DNA of 11,315 nt, taken from positions 1 through 11,315 of the forward strand of contig JACMKV010000193.1 in the NCBI GenBank assembly GCA_014379915.1. The letters run 5' to 3'. The position numbers and the translations under genes were made by a program. Source of the stretch: Burkholderiales bacterium (lineage in GTDB: Bacteria; Pseudomonadota; Gammaproteobacteria; Burkholderiales; JACMKV01). How positions within the stretch are numbered: position 1 is the stretch's first letter; the number at the start of each line of letters is the position of its first letter. Under the pieces are notes generated by a model. It worked only from the letters and a program-made list of their open reading frames with translations, did not search any database and had not been told where the DNA came from. Below are positions 1-6,521 of the stretch, piece by piece.

Positions 1-56
1 ACCGTGTCCGGCAAAGATGCGCTGACTCGTTTCAACTTGCCGGCGCGGTGTGCGAA

Positions 57-1130
57 TTATTGCGGACGATCGCCGTTGCTTTCCACCATGGGCTCCGTCC
101 TGCGACGAAGTATCTCCTGACTCAAAAGATGTACCGTCATTGCATAGAAAACGCTGCGGTTATAACGCGTAATTACGTAAAAATTGTTCAGCCCCAGCCA
201 GTATTGCAGGCCATCTTCGGCTTCCAGCGTAAACAGCGTGGCGAGCGTATCGGCCGGCAATGGTTCGCGAACCGTCACCAGCGCGCTTTGGAATTCGGCG
301 AGCGTCGTTTGCGGTTTGATATCGCGCTGCAGAAACTGCTGATAATCATTGTCGAATGCGCCAGCGCGGAGCACGACCGGTGCGCCGTGTTGCCAGCCGT
401 ACTCGCGATAATAGTTCGCGACGCTGCCGATCGCGTCCGCCGGATGCCACAAATTGATCTGGCCGTCGCCATCGAAATCGATGGCGTAGCGTCGATAGCT
501 GCTCGGAATAAATTGCCCCAGCCCCATCGCTCCGGCATACGAGCCTTTCAAGGTCAGTGGATCGAAGCCGGTTTCGCGTGCAAGCAGCAGGTATTGTTCG
601 AGCTCGTTGCGAAAAAATTCACCGCGCCGCGGGTAATGAAACGCCAGCGTAGCCAGCGCGTCGAGCACGCGATAGCGCCCGGTATTCTTGCCGTAAAGCG
701 TCTCCACTCCTATCGTCGCCACGATGATTTCCGGCGCGACGCCGAAATCGCGCTCGGCCCGCGCAAGCTCGGCTTTGTGCTCGTGCCAGAACTGCGCACC
801 GCCTTCGATACGGGAAGCGGTCAGAAACGGAGGGTAATATTCACTCCATGGCCTGGTCGTCGCAGGCGTGGTAATCGCCCTGATGATCGACGGCTGAAAG
901 CGCGCCTCGCGCATCGTCTGCCGCAGCGCCGGCACTTTGAAATGATGCCTCGCCGCAACCTCCCGAATGAACCGCTCGACGTCCTTGTGCAAGGGCTGCG
1001 CGGAGCTCGTAAAAGCCGGAAAGACAAACAGGATAATGAGCAGCAGTTTTTTCAGCATTGTCGGCATTCGATCGCGGGCAGCTCTGACGTTGTGCTTTTT
1101 GGATTCTATCAGCGGTTCCAGCACGAACAT
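57..1130 (-). CDS. mltB: Lytic murein transglycosylase B (MltB/Slt35 type)
   Basis: Predicted periplasmic enzyme that cleaves the MurNAc-GlcNAc bond of peptidoglycan and leaves 1,6-anhydro-MurNAc ends. Numbered from the ATG at 1130 (357 aa), a hydrophobic Sec-type signal lies at about residues 26-44, ending TSSAQ. The catalytic glutamate is E143 in GVETLYG, followed by the family stretch LDALATLAFHYPRR. GAMGLGQFIPSSYRRYA (about 200-216) is the second lytic-transglycosylase motif. DFDGDGQINLW (218-228) matches the EF-hand-like calcium loop of Slt35. Length and motif order fit the family. Start: AGGA lies nine bases before the ATG at 1130, and a GTG at 1133 is also possible. ATGs at 1067 and 1058 would give a more typical short signal-peptide N-region but have no visible ribosome site, so the true start could be there. 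The gene is divergent from ppk1. Function is sure; the start is not. Confidence 0.93.
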   Translation of the reverse strand: MFVLEPLIESKKHNVRAARDRMPTMLKKLLLIILFVFPAFTSSAQPLHKDVERFIREVAARHHFKVPALRQTMREARFQPSIIRAITTPATTRPWSEYYPPFLTASRIEGGAQFWHEHKAELARAERDFGVAPEIIVATIGVETLYGKNTGRYRVLDALATLAFHYPRRGEFFRNELEQYLLLARETGFDPLTLKGSYAGAMGLGQFIPSSYRRYAIDFDGDGQINLWHPADAIGSVANYYREYGWQHGAPVVLRAGAFDNDYQQFLQRDIKPQTTLAEFQSALVTVREPLPADTLATLFTLEAEDGLQYWLGLNNFYVITRYNRSVFYAMTVHLLSQEILRRRTEPMVESNGDRPQ

Positions 1131-1204
1131 CACCGATATTCCTGCCCTTTTTACTCGTGCCTTCGCGAGGCTTGAAAACTGCGGGCGCCGGGACGAACAT
1201 CGTC

Positions 1205-1233
1205 TTTATAAGTTGCTGCAAGGATCGAGGCAA
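1205..1233 (-). promoter_or_regulatory. Candidate sigma-70 promoter for mltB
   Basis: On the minus strand TTGCCT (1228-1233) and TATAAA (1205-1210) are separated by 17 bases. They match the -35 and -10 consensus at 4/6 and 5/6. Transcription would start near 1198, about 70 bases before the 1130 ATG. This is a pattern match only. Confidence 0.5.
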
Positions 1234-1263
1234 TAAACGAACCGGCTCGCCAAGTACTCCGCT

Positions 1264-1375
1264 AACCACCCCGCTGTGCGCCTCCCCTCCTTCGAAAGGA
1301 GGGGAGAGACCAAAAGCCTATCGAACTCCCTCCCGCGCTCTCTGAGGAGGCGGCGCGAAGCGGCGGGGTGGAGTA
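1264..1375. repeat. Palindromic intergenic repeat (nested inverted repeats)
   Basis: An 11-bp perfect inverted repeat (1282-1292 and 1296-1306, loop CGA) forms a very strong G/C hairpin. It sits inside an outer pair of complementary 9-mers, 1266-1274 (CCACCCCGC) and 1363-1371 (GCGGGGTGG). It fills much of the 349-bp gap between mltB and ppk1, where I see no gene. Short open frames run through it but show no protein-like composition. It resembles the dispersed palindromic (REP/MITE-like) elements common between proteobacterial genes. Whether it is multicopy in this genome cannot be seen here. Confidence 0.6.
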
Positions 1376-1426
1376 GCTTGAGGAGGAGCGGCGCATCTCA
1401 AGCAAATCGCATAAAACGATTCGTCT

Positions 1427-1432
1427 TATACT
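1427..1432 (+). promoter_or_regulatory. Possible -10 element for ppk1
   Basis: TATACT lies 47 bases before the ppk1 ATG and matches the -10 consensus at 5/6. No -35 hexamer is evident at 16-18 bases upstream, and I see no clear Pho box. The promoter may depend on an activator or may be elsewhere. Confidence 0.3.
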
Positions 1433-1479
1433 GGCAACAAATTCGTAACCTGCGCGTGCTACATTTTTAAGACATTCAC

Positions 1480-3603
1480 ATGCCTGCCACGCAAACAGAA
1501 AAAGGCGCCAGCGTTTTGGCCCAATATCGCTCCCCGGACCTTTATCTGAATCGGGAGCTGCAGCAGCTCGAGTTTAATCGCCGCGTGCTCGCGCTGGCCG
1601 AAAATGTTGAAGTGCCGCTGCTCGAACGCCTGAAATATCTTTGCATTGTCAGCAGCAATCTCGACGAATTTTTCGAGATCCGCGTCGCCGGATTGAAAGA
1701 GCAGCTCGACCTTAAGGCGCGAGTCAACAGCCCCGACGGCCTCAGTGCCGCGCAAATTCTTTCGCTGGTCGCAACGCAAAGCCACGAGTTGGTTGCCCGC
1801 CAGTACAAGCTGTTCAACGGAAACATTTTGCCGCAGCTTGCCGAGCACAGCATACGATTTCTGCGCCGCGACGAACTGGATGCCGGCCAGCGCGAATGGG
1901 TCAAAAGCTATTTCCTGCGCGAGATGATTCCGGTGCTGACGCCGATCGGTCTCGATCCGGTTCATCCGTTTCCGCGCGTGTTGAACAAGAGCCTGAATTT
2001 CGCGGTGGAGCTGGATGGGCGCGATGCATTCGGCCGCAATTCCGGCGCCGCCATCGTACAGGCGCCGCGCGTCTTGCCGCGCGTGATCAGTCTACCGGCC
2101 GAGCTCGCCGGCGCCGATTACAGTTTCATATTTCTGTCATCCATCCTGCACGCGCATATCGGCGACTTGTTCAGCGGCATGGACGTGCTCGGCTGTTATC
2201 AATTCCGGGTGACGCGCAACAGCGATCTTTTCGTCGACGAGGAAGAGGTAAAGAACCTGCGCACGGCGCTGCAGGGCGAATTGCCGCAGCGTCATTTCGG
2301 CAACGCTGTGCGGCTCGAAGTCGCCGACAATTGCTCGCAGATCATGGCCGACTTCCTGCTCCAGCAATTCGGCTTGGCCAGTGCAGACCTGTACCGCGTC
2401 AACGGCCCGGTCAATCTGGTGCGTCTGATGAATGTTCCCGATCGCGTCGCTCGTCCCGACTTGAAGTTCGTGCCGTTCGTTCCGGGCGTGCCGGCTGCTC
2501 TCGTCAAGCAGCGCGACCTGTTCCGGGCGATCCGCAAAGGCGACATTCTGCTTCATCACCCTTTTCAGTCATTCAAACCCGTTATCGATTTCATCAAGCA
2601 GGCCGCGAGCGACCCACAGGTGGTGGCGATCAAGCAGACGGTTTACCGGACCGGCACCGATTCGGAGTTGATGGAAACCCTGATCGCCGCCGCGCAAAGC
2701 GGCAAGGAAGTTACCGTCGTCGTCGAACTGCTGGCGCGCTTCGATGAAGAGGCGAATATCAATTGGGCGAGCCGCCTGGAGCATGTCGGCGCGCATGTCG
2801 TTTACGGCGTGGTCGGCCATAAAACGCACGCAAAAATGGCGCTGATCGTGCGCCGTGAGCAAGACGGCCTGCGCCGCTATGCGCACCTCGGAACCGGCAA
2901 CTACCACTCCCGCACGGCAACGCTGTACACCGATTGCGGTTTATTCACTTGCCATGAAGCGCTATGCGCCGACATGCACGAAGTGTTCGCGCAGCTAACC
3001 GGCCTCGGCCGCGCCGGCAAACTGAAGCACTTGTGGCTCGCGCCGTTCCGGCTGCATGGCGAGATATTGCGCGCGATCCAGACTGAAACGCGGCACGCAC
3101 AGGCCGGCCGCAAAGCGGCGATCATCGCCAAAATGAACGCGCTGCTCGAACCGAAAATCATAGCCGCGCTGTATGAAGCATCGCAGGCAGGCGTCAGCAT
3201 CGATCTGATCGTCCGCGGCGTTTGCGCGCTTCGTCCCGGCCTTGCCGGCGTTTCGGAAAACATTCGCGTGCGTTCGGTGGTCGGCCGCTTTCTCGAACAT
3301 ACGCGAATTTTTTATTTCACGAACGACGGCGCACACGACACGTATCTATCCAGCGCCGACTGGATGGAGCGCAACTTCTTTCGCCGCATCGAAATCTGCT
3401 TTCCGATACTCGACAGCAAGCTGAAGCGGCGCCTGCTGCGCGAGGGGTTGAAGCCTTACCTGACCAACAATGGCGGCGCCTGGGACTTGCAGTCGAACGG
3501 CACTTACAAGAAGGCTTCGCGGCGCGGCAAGACGCCGAGCGCACAATCGAAGTTGCTCGCCGATCTCGGCACGCCCGACGAGGACGTTGCCCCAGCTTCC
3601 TGA
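1480..3603 (+). CDS. ppk1: Polyphosphate kinase 1 (PPK1)
   Basis: Reversibly transfers the terminal phosphate of ATP to inorganic polyphosphate. At 707 aa it is full family length. The N domain begins with YLNRELQQLEFNRRVL (22-37) and SSNLDEFFEIRVAG (58-71), and the H domain follows. The first catalytic domain starts near DILLHHPFQSF (355-365). The autophosphorylated histidine is H450 in GHKTHAKM, equivalent to E. coli His435, and is followed by HLGTGNYH (469-476). The second conserved histidine is H607 in RFLEHTRIFYF, followed by YLSSADWMERN (622-632). All key residues are present. The start is the ATG after a weak TAAGA ribosome site; homology to the family begins at residue 16, so no earlier start is needed. 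It converges on ppx, the opposing polyphosphatase, with 61 bp between stops. The C-terminal tail from about 672 is basic and unconserved in look. Confidence 0.97.
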   Translation: MPATQTEKGASVLAQYRSPDLYLNRELQQLEFNRRVLALAENVEVPLLERLKYLCIVSSNLDEFFEIRVAGLKEQLDLKARVNSPDGLSAAQILSLVATQSHELVARQYKLFNGNILPQLAEHSIRFLRRDELDAGQREWVKSYFLREMIPVLTPIGLDPVHPFPRVLNKSLNFAVELDGRDAFGRNSGAAIVQAPRVLPRVISLPAELAGADYSFIFLSSILHAHIGDLFSGMDVLGCYQFRVTRNSDLFVDEEEVKNLRTALQGELPQRHFGNAVRLEVADNCSQIMADFLLQQFGLASADLYRVNGPVNLVRLMNVPDRVARPDLKFVPFVPGVPAALVKQRDLFRAIRKGDILLHHPFQSFKPVIDFIKQAASDPQVVAIKQTVYRTGTDSELMETLIAAAQSGKEVTVVVELLARFDEEANINWASRLEHVGAHVVYGVVGHKTHAKMALIVRREQDGLRRYAHLGTGNYHSRTATLYTDCGLFTCHEALCADMHEVFAQLTGLGRAGKLKHLWLAPFRLHGEILRAIQTETRHAQAGRKAAIIAKMNALLEPKIIAALYEASQAGVSIDLIVRGVCALRPGLAGVSENIRVRSVVGRFLEHTRIFYFTNDGAHDTYLSSADWMERNFFRRIEICFPILDSKLKRRLLREGLKPYLTNNGGAWDLQSNGTYKKASRRGKTPSAQSKLLADLGTPDEDVAPAS

Positions 3604-3610
3604 AGGCAAT

Positions 3611-3628
3611 GCGCTCGTTGCCGAGCGC
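3611..3628. terminator. Hairpin between the convergent ppk1 and ppx genes
   Basis: A perfect 7-bp stem (GCGCTCG and CGAGCGC) with loop TTGC lies 7 bases after the ppk1 stop and 37 bases beyond the ppx stop. No proper T-run follows on either strand (only TCATTT on plus). It could be a weak bidirectional terminator or an mRNA end stabiliser. Confidence 0.4.
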
Positions 3629-3664
3629 TCATTTGACGCGCGCGGGAGTGCGGCATGAAAGTGT

Positions 3665-5176
3665 TCAAGCAACCAGCTCCGGACTGCTTTCGGGATCGCA
3701 CAAAGCCGTGATTTTCAGTTCGAATTTCAGTTTTTTCCACTCCCGCACTTCTTCGCGCAGCGCGTGCTCGGTTTGCGGATTGAGCGCGAGCCATTCGCGA
3801 TCGATGTCGAGGCAGTGCCGTTCACCGTCGAGCACGGAGCGGATTTCCGGAAGCGCGATATCGCTGCGGCTGCGCTGAAACAGGGTTGCGAGCCGCAACG
3901 CGATCACGATCGCCCAATCGCTTTCGCGCACGATAACATCGCGGATTTTCAGCAACGAGCCGCGATGGGCGAGCGTCAGCAGCGCGAGACGCCCCTGCTC
4001 CATTTTCGAGAAGCCCGGCATGTCGGCGTTCTTGATGATATAACTCGAGTGCTTGTGGTAACCGCTGTATGCGACCGAAATACCGATCTCGTGCAAGTCG
4101 GCCGCCCATCCCGTCAGCCTCGCCATGGCAGCGCGCTCGGAGCGGAAACCCTGGTCGAACTGGCTTAGCAGCCGCAAGCTCAGCGCCTTGACGCGCCCTG
4201 CTTGTGCGCCATCGACATGATAACGCTGCATGAACTGGCGCACCGTCACATCGCGTATATCGTGTTGATGCGCGCGCCCGAGCATGTCGTACAGAATTCC
4301 CTGGCGCATCGCACCGCTCGACGTAATCATGTGGCGCACGCCCAGTTCGGAAAACACCGCCTTCATGATGGCGAAACCGCCCGGCAGCACGGGCGCACGG
4401 TCGGCCGACAAACCGGGCAGCGACAAGCGGTTGATGTCGCCGGCTTTCACCAGCGCTGCGCGCAACTTCAGCAAACCTTCGCCGGTGATGCCGGATTCGG
4501 CATAGCCGTTCGCTTCGAGCACGTCCGCGATCGCGCTGGCGGTTCCCGACGAACCGATCGCCTGCTCCCATGACGCAGAGCTGAATTCCTTGGCGATAGT
4601 CTGCAACTCGATTTGCGCGGCGAGTTCAGCCTGCCGCAAGTTTTGCGCGGTAAACTTTCCGTCGGGAAAAAAACGGCGGGTATAACTTACACAACCCATG
4701 TAAAGACTTTCCAGCTTGATCGGCTCGGTGCCGCAACCGATGATGATCTCGGTCGAGCCGCCGCCGATATCGACGACCAACCGGGTTTGCGTCCCTGCCG
4801 GCAGACTGTTGGCGACGCCGAGATAGATCAGCCTCGCCTCTTCCCTGCCGGCGACGATCTCGATCGGGAAGCCCAGCGCCCGCTCTGCTTCAAGCAGGAA
4901 TTCCGCAGCGTTTTTTGCCACGCGCAGCGAATTGGTCCCGACCGCCCGCACCGCCTCGGCGGGTAAACCGCGCAGACGCTCACCGAAGCGCATCAGGCAC
5001 TCGAGCGCGCGTTTCTGCGATGCCGCATCGAGATACTTGTCCTCGGTCAGGCCGGCGGCGAGACGAACGGTTTCCTTGAGCGAATCAAGTGGATAAACAA
5101 GATCGCCGACGACGCGTGCGACCTGCACGCGAAAACTGTTTGAGCCAAGATCTACGGCAGCGAGAACATCGTCCAT
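3665..5176 (-). CDS. ppx: Exopolyphosphatase (Ppx/GppA family)
   Basis: Predicted to release orthophosphate from the ends of polyphosphate; GppA-like pppGpp hydrolysis is possible because the two activities share this fold. From the ATG at 5176 the protein is 503 aa, the normal length. The ASKHA-type N-terminal motif AAVDLGSNSFRVQVARV is at 6-22. AVGTNSLR is at 78-85, GREEARLIYLG at 110-120 (holding the catalytic glutamate region), VVDIGGGSTEI at 134-144 and GSSGTASAIADVL at 208-220. The C-terminal HD-like domain carries LHEIG (360-364) and YHKHSSYII (373-381). The frame stays open upstream to 5278, but those codons fall in repeat-like intergenic DNA, and homology begins right after the chosen Met, so I start there. 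A TAAAAT -10-like hexamer lies about 32 bases upstream with no good -35. Presence of ppk1 alongside supports Ppx over GppA. Confidence 0.95.
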   Translation of the reverse strand: MDDVLAAVDLGSNSFRVQVARVVGDLVYPLDSLKETVRLAAGLTEDKYLDAASQKRALECLMRFGERLRGLPAEAVRAVGTNSLRVAKNAAEFLLEAERALGFPIEIVAGREEARLIYLGVANSLPAGTQTRLVVDIGGGSTEIIIGCGTEPIKLESLYMGCVSYTRRFFPDGKFTAQNLRQAELAAQIELQTIAKEFSSASWEQAIGSSGTASAIADVLEANGYAESGITGEGLLKLRAALVKAGDINRLSLPGLSADRAPVLPGGFAIMKAVFSELGVRHMITSSGAMRQGILYDMLGRAHQHDIRDVTVRQFMQRYHVDGAQAGRVKALSLRLLSQFDQGFRSERAAMARLTGWAADLHEIGISVAYSGYHKHSSYIIKNADMPGFSKMEQGRLALLTLAHRGSLLKIRDVIVRESDWAIVIALRLATLFQRSRSDIALPEIRSVLDGERHCLDIDREWLALNPQTEHALREEVREWKKLKFELKITALCDPESSPELVA

Positions 5177-5256
5177 GTAAATTACTCTAGCATGCGGAGA
5201 TGACCGGATTTTAACGCGGCGCGGTGACGGCAGCATTATTTGCCGGCCCGCGTAAG

Positions 5257-5366
5257 CCACAGAGAACACGGAGAACACGGAGAAAACTCAAAAACCCTAG
5301 CTTTGTCTTTTTTCTCCTGCTCCCTCGACGGGAAGGGCGGATGGGGGAGTGGGTGTTAGAGAGCGG
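5257..5366. repeat. Repeat-like intergenic DNA upstream of ppx
   Basis: Two adjoining low-complexity stretches. The first is a purine-rich run with AGAACACGG tandemly repeated at 5263-5271 and 5272-5280. It is preceded by CCACAG and followed by AGAAAA, a style often seen as dispersed non-coding repeats in proteobacteria. The second (about 5310-5366) has a pyrimidine run, then G-rich DNA (CTCCCTC, then GGGAAGGGCGG and GGGGGAG). An open frame crosses on the plus strand (5224-5484), but its product is repeat-derived and not protein-like. Between 5177 and the pqqA stop I see no gene. Copy number is unknown. Confidence 0.45.
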
Positions 5367-5414
5367 CCCGGCCCAGACGAATCAAAGGAGCTTGAAGCCA
5401 AGCTTTCCAAAAAC

Positions 5415-5444
5415 AAAAAGGCTGCCCGAAGGCAGCCTTTTTTT
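5415..5444 (-). terminator. Strong intrinsic terminator of pqqA
   Basis: Perfect 12-bp inverted repeat (5415-5426 and 5431-5442) with a 4-base loop. Read on the minus strand, a GGCTGCC stem closes with the loop TTCG, giving the extra-stable C(UUCG)G tetraloop, followed by TTTTTGTTTTT. That loop orientation, and its place 14 bases after the pqqA stop, assign it to pqqA. A T-run also follows on the plus strand, so it could work both ways. Confidence 0.88.
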
Positions 5445-5458
5445 CAAGCATTTTGAAT

Positions 5459-5533
5459 CTAGCGATTCAGAATATACATTGTGACTTCGAAGCCAAAACG
5501 CATATCGGTAAACTCGGGTTTGTTCCAGGCCAT
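5459..5533 (-). CDS. pqqA: Pyrroloquinoline quinone precursor peptide PqqA
   Basis: A 24-residue peptide beginning MAWNKPEFTDMRFGFEV and ending TMYILNR. It is the ribosomal precursor of the redox cofactor PQQ: PqqE (radical SAM), guided by PqqD, crosslinks a glutamate and a tyrosine of PqqA. Both are present with the required spacing, E16 and Y20 in EVTMY. The N-terminal W-x-K-P and the D-M-R-x-G-F-E-V-T-M-Y core match the family closely. A good ribosome site (GGAG, 5540-5543) sits 6 bases before the ATG. There is a near-consensus promoter upstream and a strong terminator 14 bases downstream, so the gene appears monocistronic. No pqqB, C, D or E lies in the window; the next gene downstream is ppx. 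It is either a detached or an extra pqqA copy, with maturation genes elsewhere. Confidence 0.93.
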   Translation of the reverse strand: MAWNKPEFTDMRFGFEVTMYILNR

Positions 5534-5572
5534 GGTCGTCTCCGTTGGTTGTTAATCAAGTTGATGATTTGA

Positions 5573-5600
5573 ATTATACGCGTTGACGGGCGTACGCCAA
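5573..5600 (-). promoter_or_regulatory. Candidate sigma-70 promoter of pqqA
   Basis: On the minus strand a perfect TATAAT (5573-5578) lies 16 bases from TTGGCG (5595-5600, 4/6 match to TTGACA). Transcription would start near 5566, leaving a leader of about 33 bases that holds the GGAG ribosome site. It lies just downstream of the transposase remnant. Confidence 0.65.
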
Positions 5601-5612
5601 TAGCGAAAAAGA

Positions 5613-5662
5613 CTGGTTGCACCTAGTGATTTTCATGAACGTAAGAACCGCCAAGCAACCAG
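5613..5662. repeat. Inverted repeat upstream of the pqqA promoter
   Basis: CTGGTTGC (5613-5620) and GCAACCAG (5655-5662) are exact complements separated by 34 bases. They flank the edge of the transposase remnant. They may be an element end, an operator or chance. GAACCGCC at 5645-5652, read toward the remnant, resembles the tip of many IS3-family terminal repeats. Confidence 0.3.
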
Positions 5663-5663
5663 A

Positions 5664-5924
5664 CTAAGGTCCGCAAACCGTACTTATGGTTTCGCTCAAG
5701 GTCTCAGCCGCCATTTCCTTGCTGGCCGCCGATGATCTGCGCAATATCCTCACCGCTCGGGCCACGGCGCCGATTCCCTGGCCAGCTTTCACGCGCTTGA
5801 CGGCCAGCTCCTTGAACTCGGCCGTGTACTTCTTTGCCGTTGGTCTGCGGGCCGATACGGTCGGGTACGTTTGGCGGCAATGCCTAGCAAGCGACAGGCT
5901 TTCATGAAAGGCCCATCGCTGAGT
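5664..5924 (-). pseudogene. IS3-family transposase OrfA remnant
   Basis: A minus-strand open stretch from a TGA near 5928 to a TAG at 5664-5666. It encodes RRPTAKKYTAEFKELAVKRV followed by KAGQGIGAVARA, typical of the N-terminal helix-turn-helix half of IS3/IS911-type OrfA proteins. After ARA the expected LG-hxx-QTLRNWV segment is missing, and the frame runs on through unrelated residues to the TAG. There is no OrfB, no leucine zipper and no obvious ATG start, so the element is badly decayed or deleted. An ATG-led open stretch in another frame (ATG at about 5903-5905) is probably also debris. The plus-strand frame over this region is a shadow. Family assignment rests on the short YTAEFKE block only. 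Confidence 0.55.
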
Positions 5925-5947
5925 CCGCGCTCATTCGAACGGGGACG

Positions 5948-6475
5948 CTATTTCAACGTATTTACTATTGTCACCCGGCGGTTTTCCGCAGCAATGGGAT
6001 TTTGTGAGTTCATCAACTCGCTGTCGCCCTTCCCTACCGCGCCCATGCGTCTTTCTTCCACACCGTGAGCCCGCACTAGATATTGGCGGACGGATTCGGC
6101 TCGCGCCTGCGAAAGCCGTTGATTCAATTCAGGGCCGCCGCGCGGATCGGCATGGCCTTCAATCACAAACTTGAACTCGGCGAGATCGTCGGACTTTAAC
6201 GCGCGGCCTACGGCATCGAGTGAGTGCTTGGCGCGCGGCGTCAAGTTGGCCGAGTTGGTATCAAAGATGATCAACAACGATGCTTTTGCGGGTTGCGCCG
6301 GCTCGGCCTGGTCTCGGGTGACCCGAATGCTGCGCGTGCGGATATTTTCGGTCGGCGTGAGCGCTTCGATCAGGGCGGATTCGGTTATCTGCTCGCCCTG
6401 CAGTACTTTGCCGCTTTCGGCGGCGGCTGGCATAGCGAAAGCTGCTAGTAAAAAAACTAGTGATCGCGTTTTCAT
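5948..6475 (-). CDS. Secreted OmpA-domain protein
   Basis: A 175-residue exported protein likely to bind peptidoglycan non-covalently. A Sec signal spans residues 1-19 (MKTRSLVFLLAAFAMPAAA, with predicted cleavage before ES). There is no lipobox cysteine and no beta-barrel, so it should be free in the periplasm. The OmpA C-terminal domain covers about 66-172: IIFDTNSANLTP (69-80), GHADPRG (107-113), NQRLSQARAESV (118-129) and NRRV (165-168). D110 and R125 correspond to the Asp and Arg that hold diaminopimelate in OmpA. The start is the ATG at 6475, fixed by AAGGAGG seven bases upstream; the longer open frame to 6541 would overlap the phosphatase gene and hide the signal. It is last in the FHA-PP2C-OmpA group, 46 bp after the phosphatase stop, and may tether or sense envelope sites for the secretion apparatus. 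That role is inference. Confidence 0.9.
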   Translation of the reverse strand: MKTRSLVFLLAAFAMPAAAESGKVLQGEQITESALIEALTPTENIRTRSIRVTRDQAEPAQPAKASLLIIFDTNSANLTPRAKHSLDAVGRALKSDDLAEFKFVIEGHADPRGGPELNQRLSQARAESVRQYLVRAHGVEERRMGAVGKGDSELMNSQNPIAAENRRVTIVNTLK

Positions 6476-6482
6476 GACGTCC

Positions 6483-6489
6483 CCTCCTT
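6483..6489 (-). promoter_or_regulatory. Ribosome binding site deciding the OmpA-domain start
   Basis: AAGGAGG on the minus strand, seven bases before the ATG at 6475. It is near-perfect anti-16S complementarity and rejects the longer in-frame start at 6541. Confidence 0.85.
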
Positions 6490-6521
6490 CACTATTAGTA
6501 AGAGATCCAAGCTGACCGAGC

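Noticed and set aside
1..56. A further gene at the left edge
   Set aside because: The 56 bases before the mltB stop show no start codon with a ribosome site on either strand; too short to judge.
48..1175. A 375-codon open frame antisense to mltB
   Set aside because: It is the complement of a gene with clear catalytic motifs; its composition (Arg/His-rich, no domain) is that of a high-GC shadow frame.
1896..2747. A 283-codon plus-strand frame inside ppk1
   Set aside because: Arg/Ser/Ala-rich shadow of ppk1 in another frame with no recognisable motif.
3822..4571. A 249-codon minus-strand frame inside ppx
   Set aside because: Same strand but shifted frame; arginine-rich shadow, while the ppx frame has all family motifs.
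5224..5484. An 86-codon plus-strand frame between ppx and pqqA
   Set aside because: It translates repeat-like DNA and runs through the terminator and into the antisense of pqqA; not protein-like.
5645..5652. GAACCGCC as an IS3-type terminal inverted repeat
   Set aside because: The tip matches, but no matching partner is visible near the other end of the relic, so it is not called as a defined element boundary.
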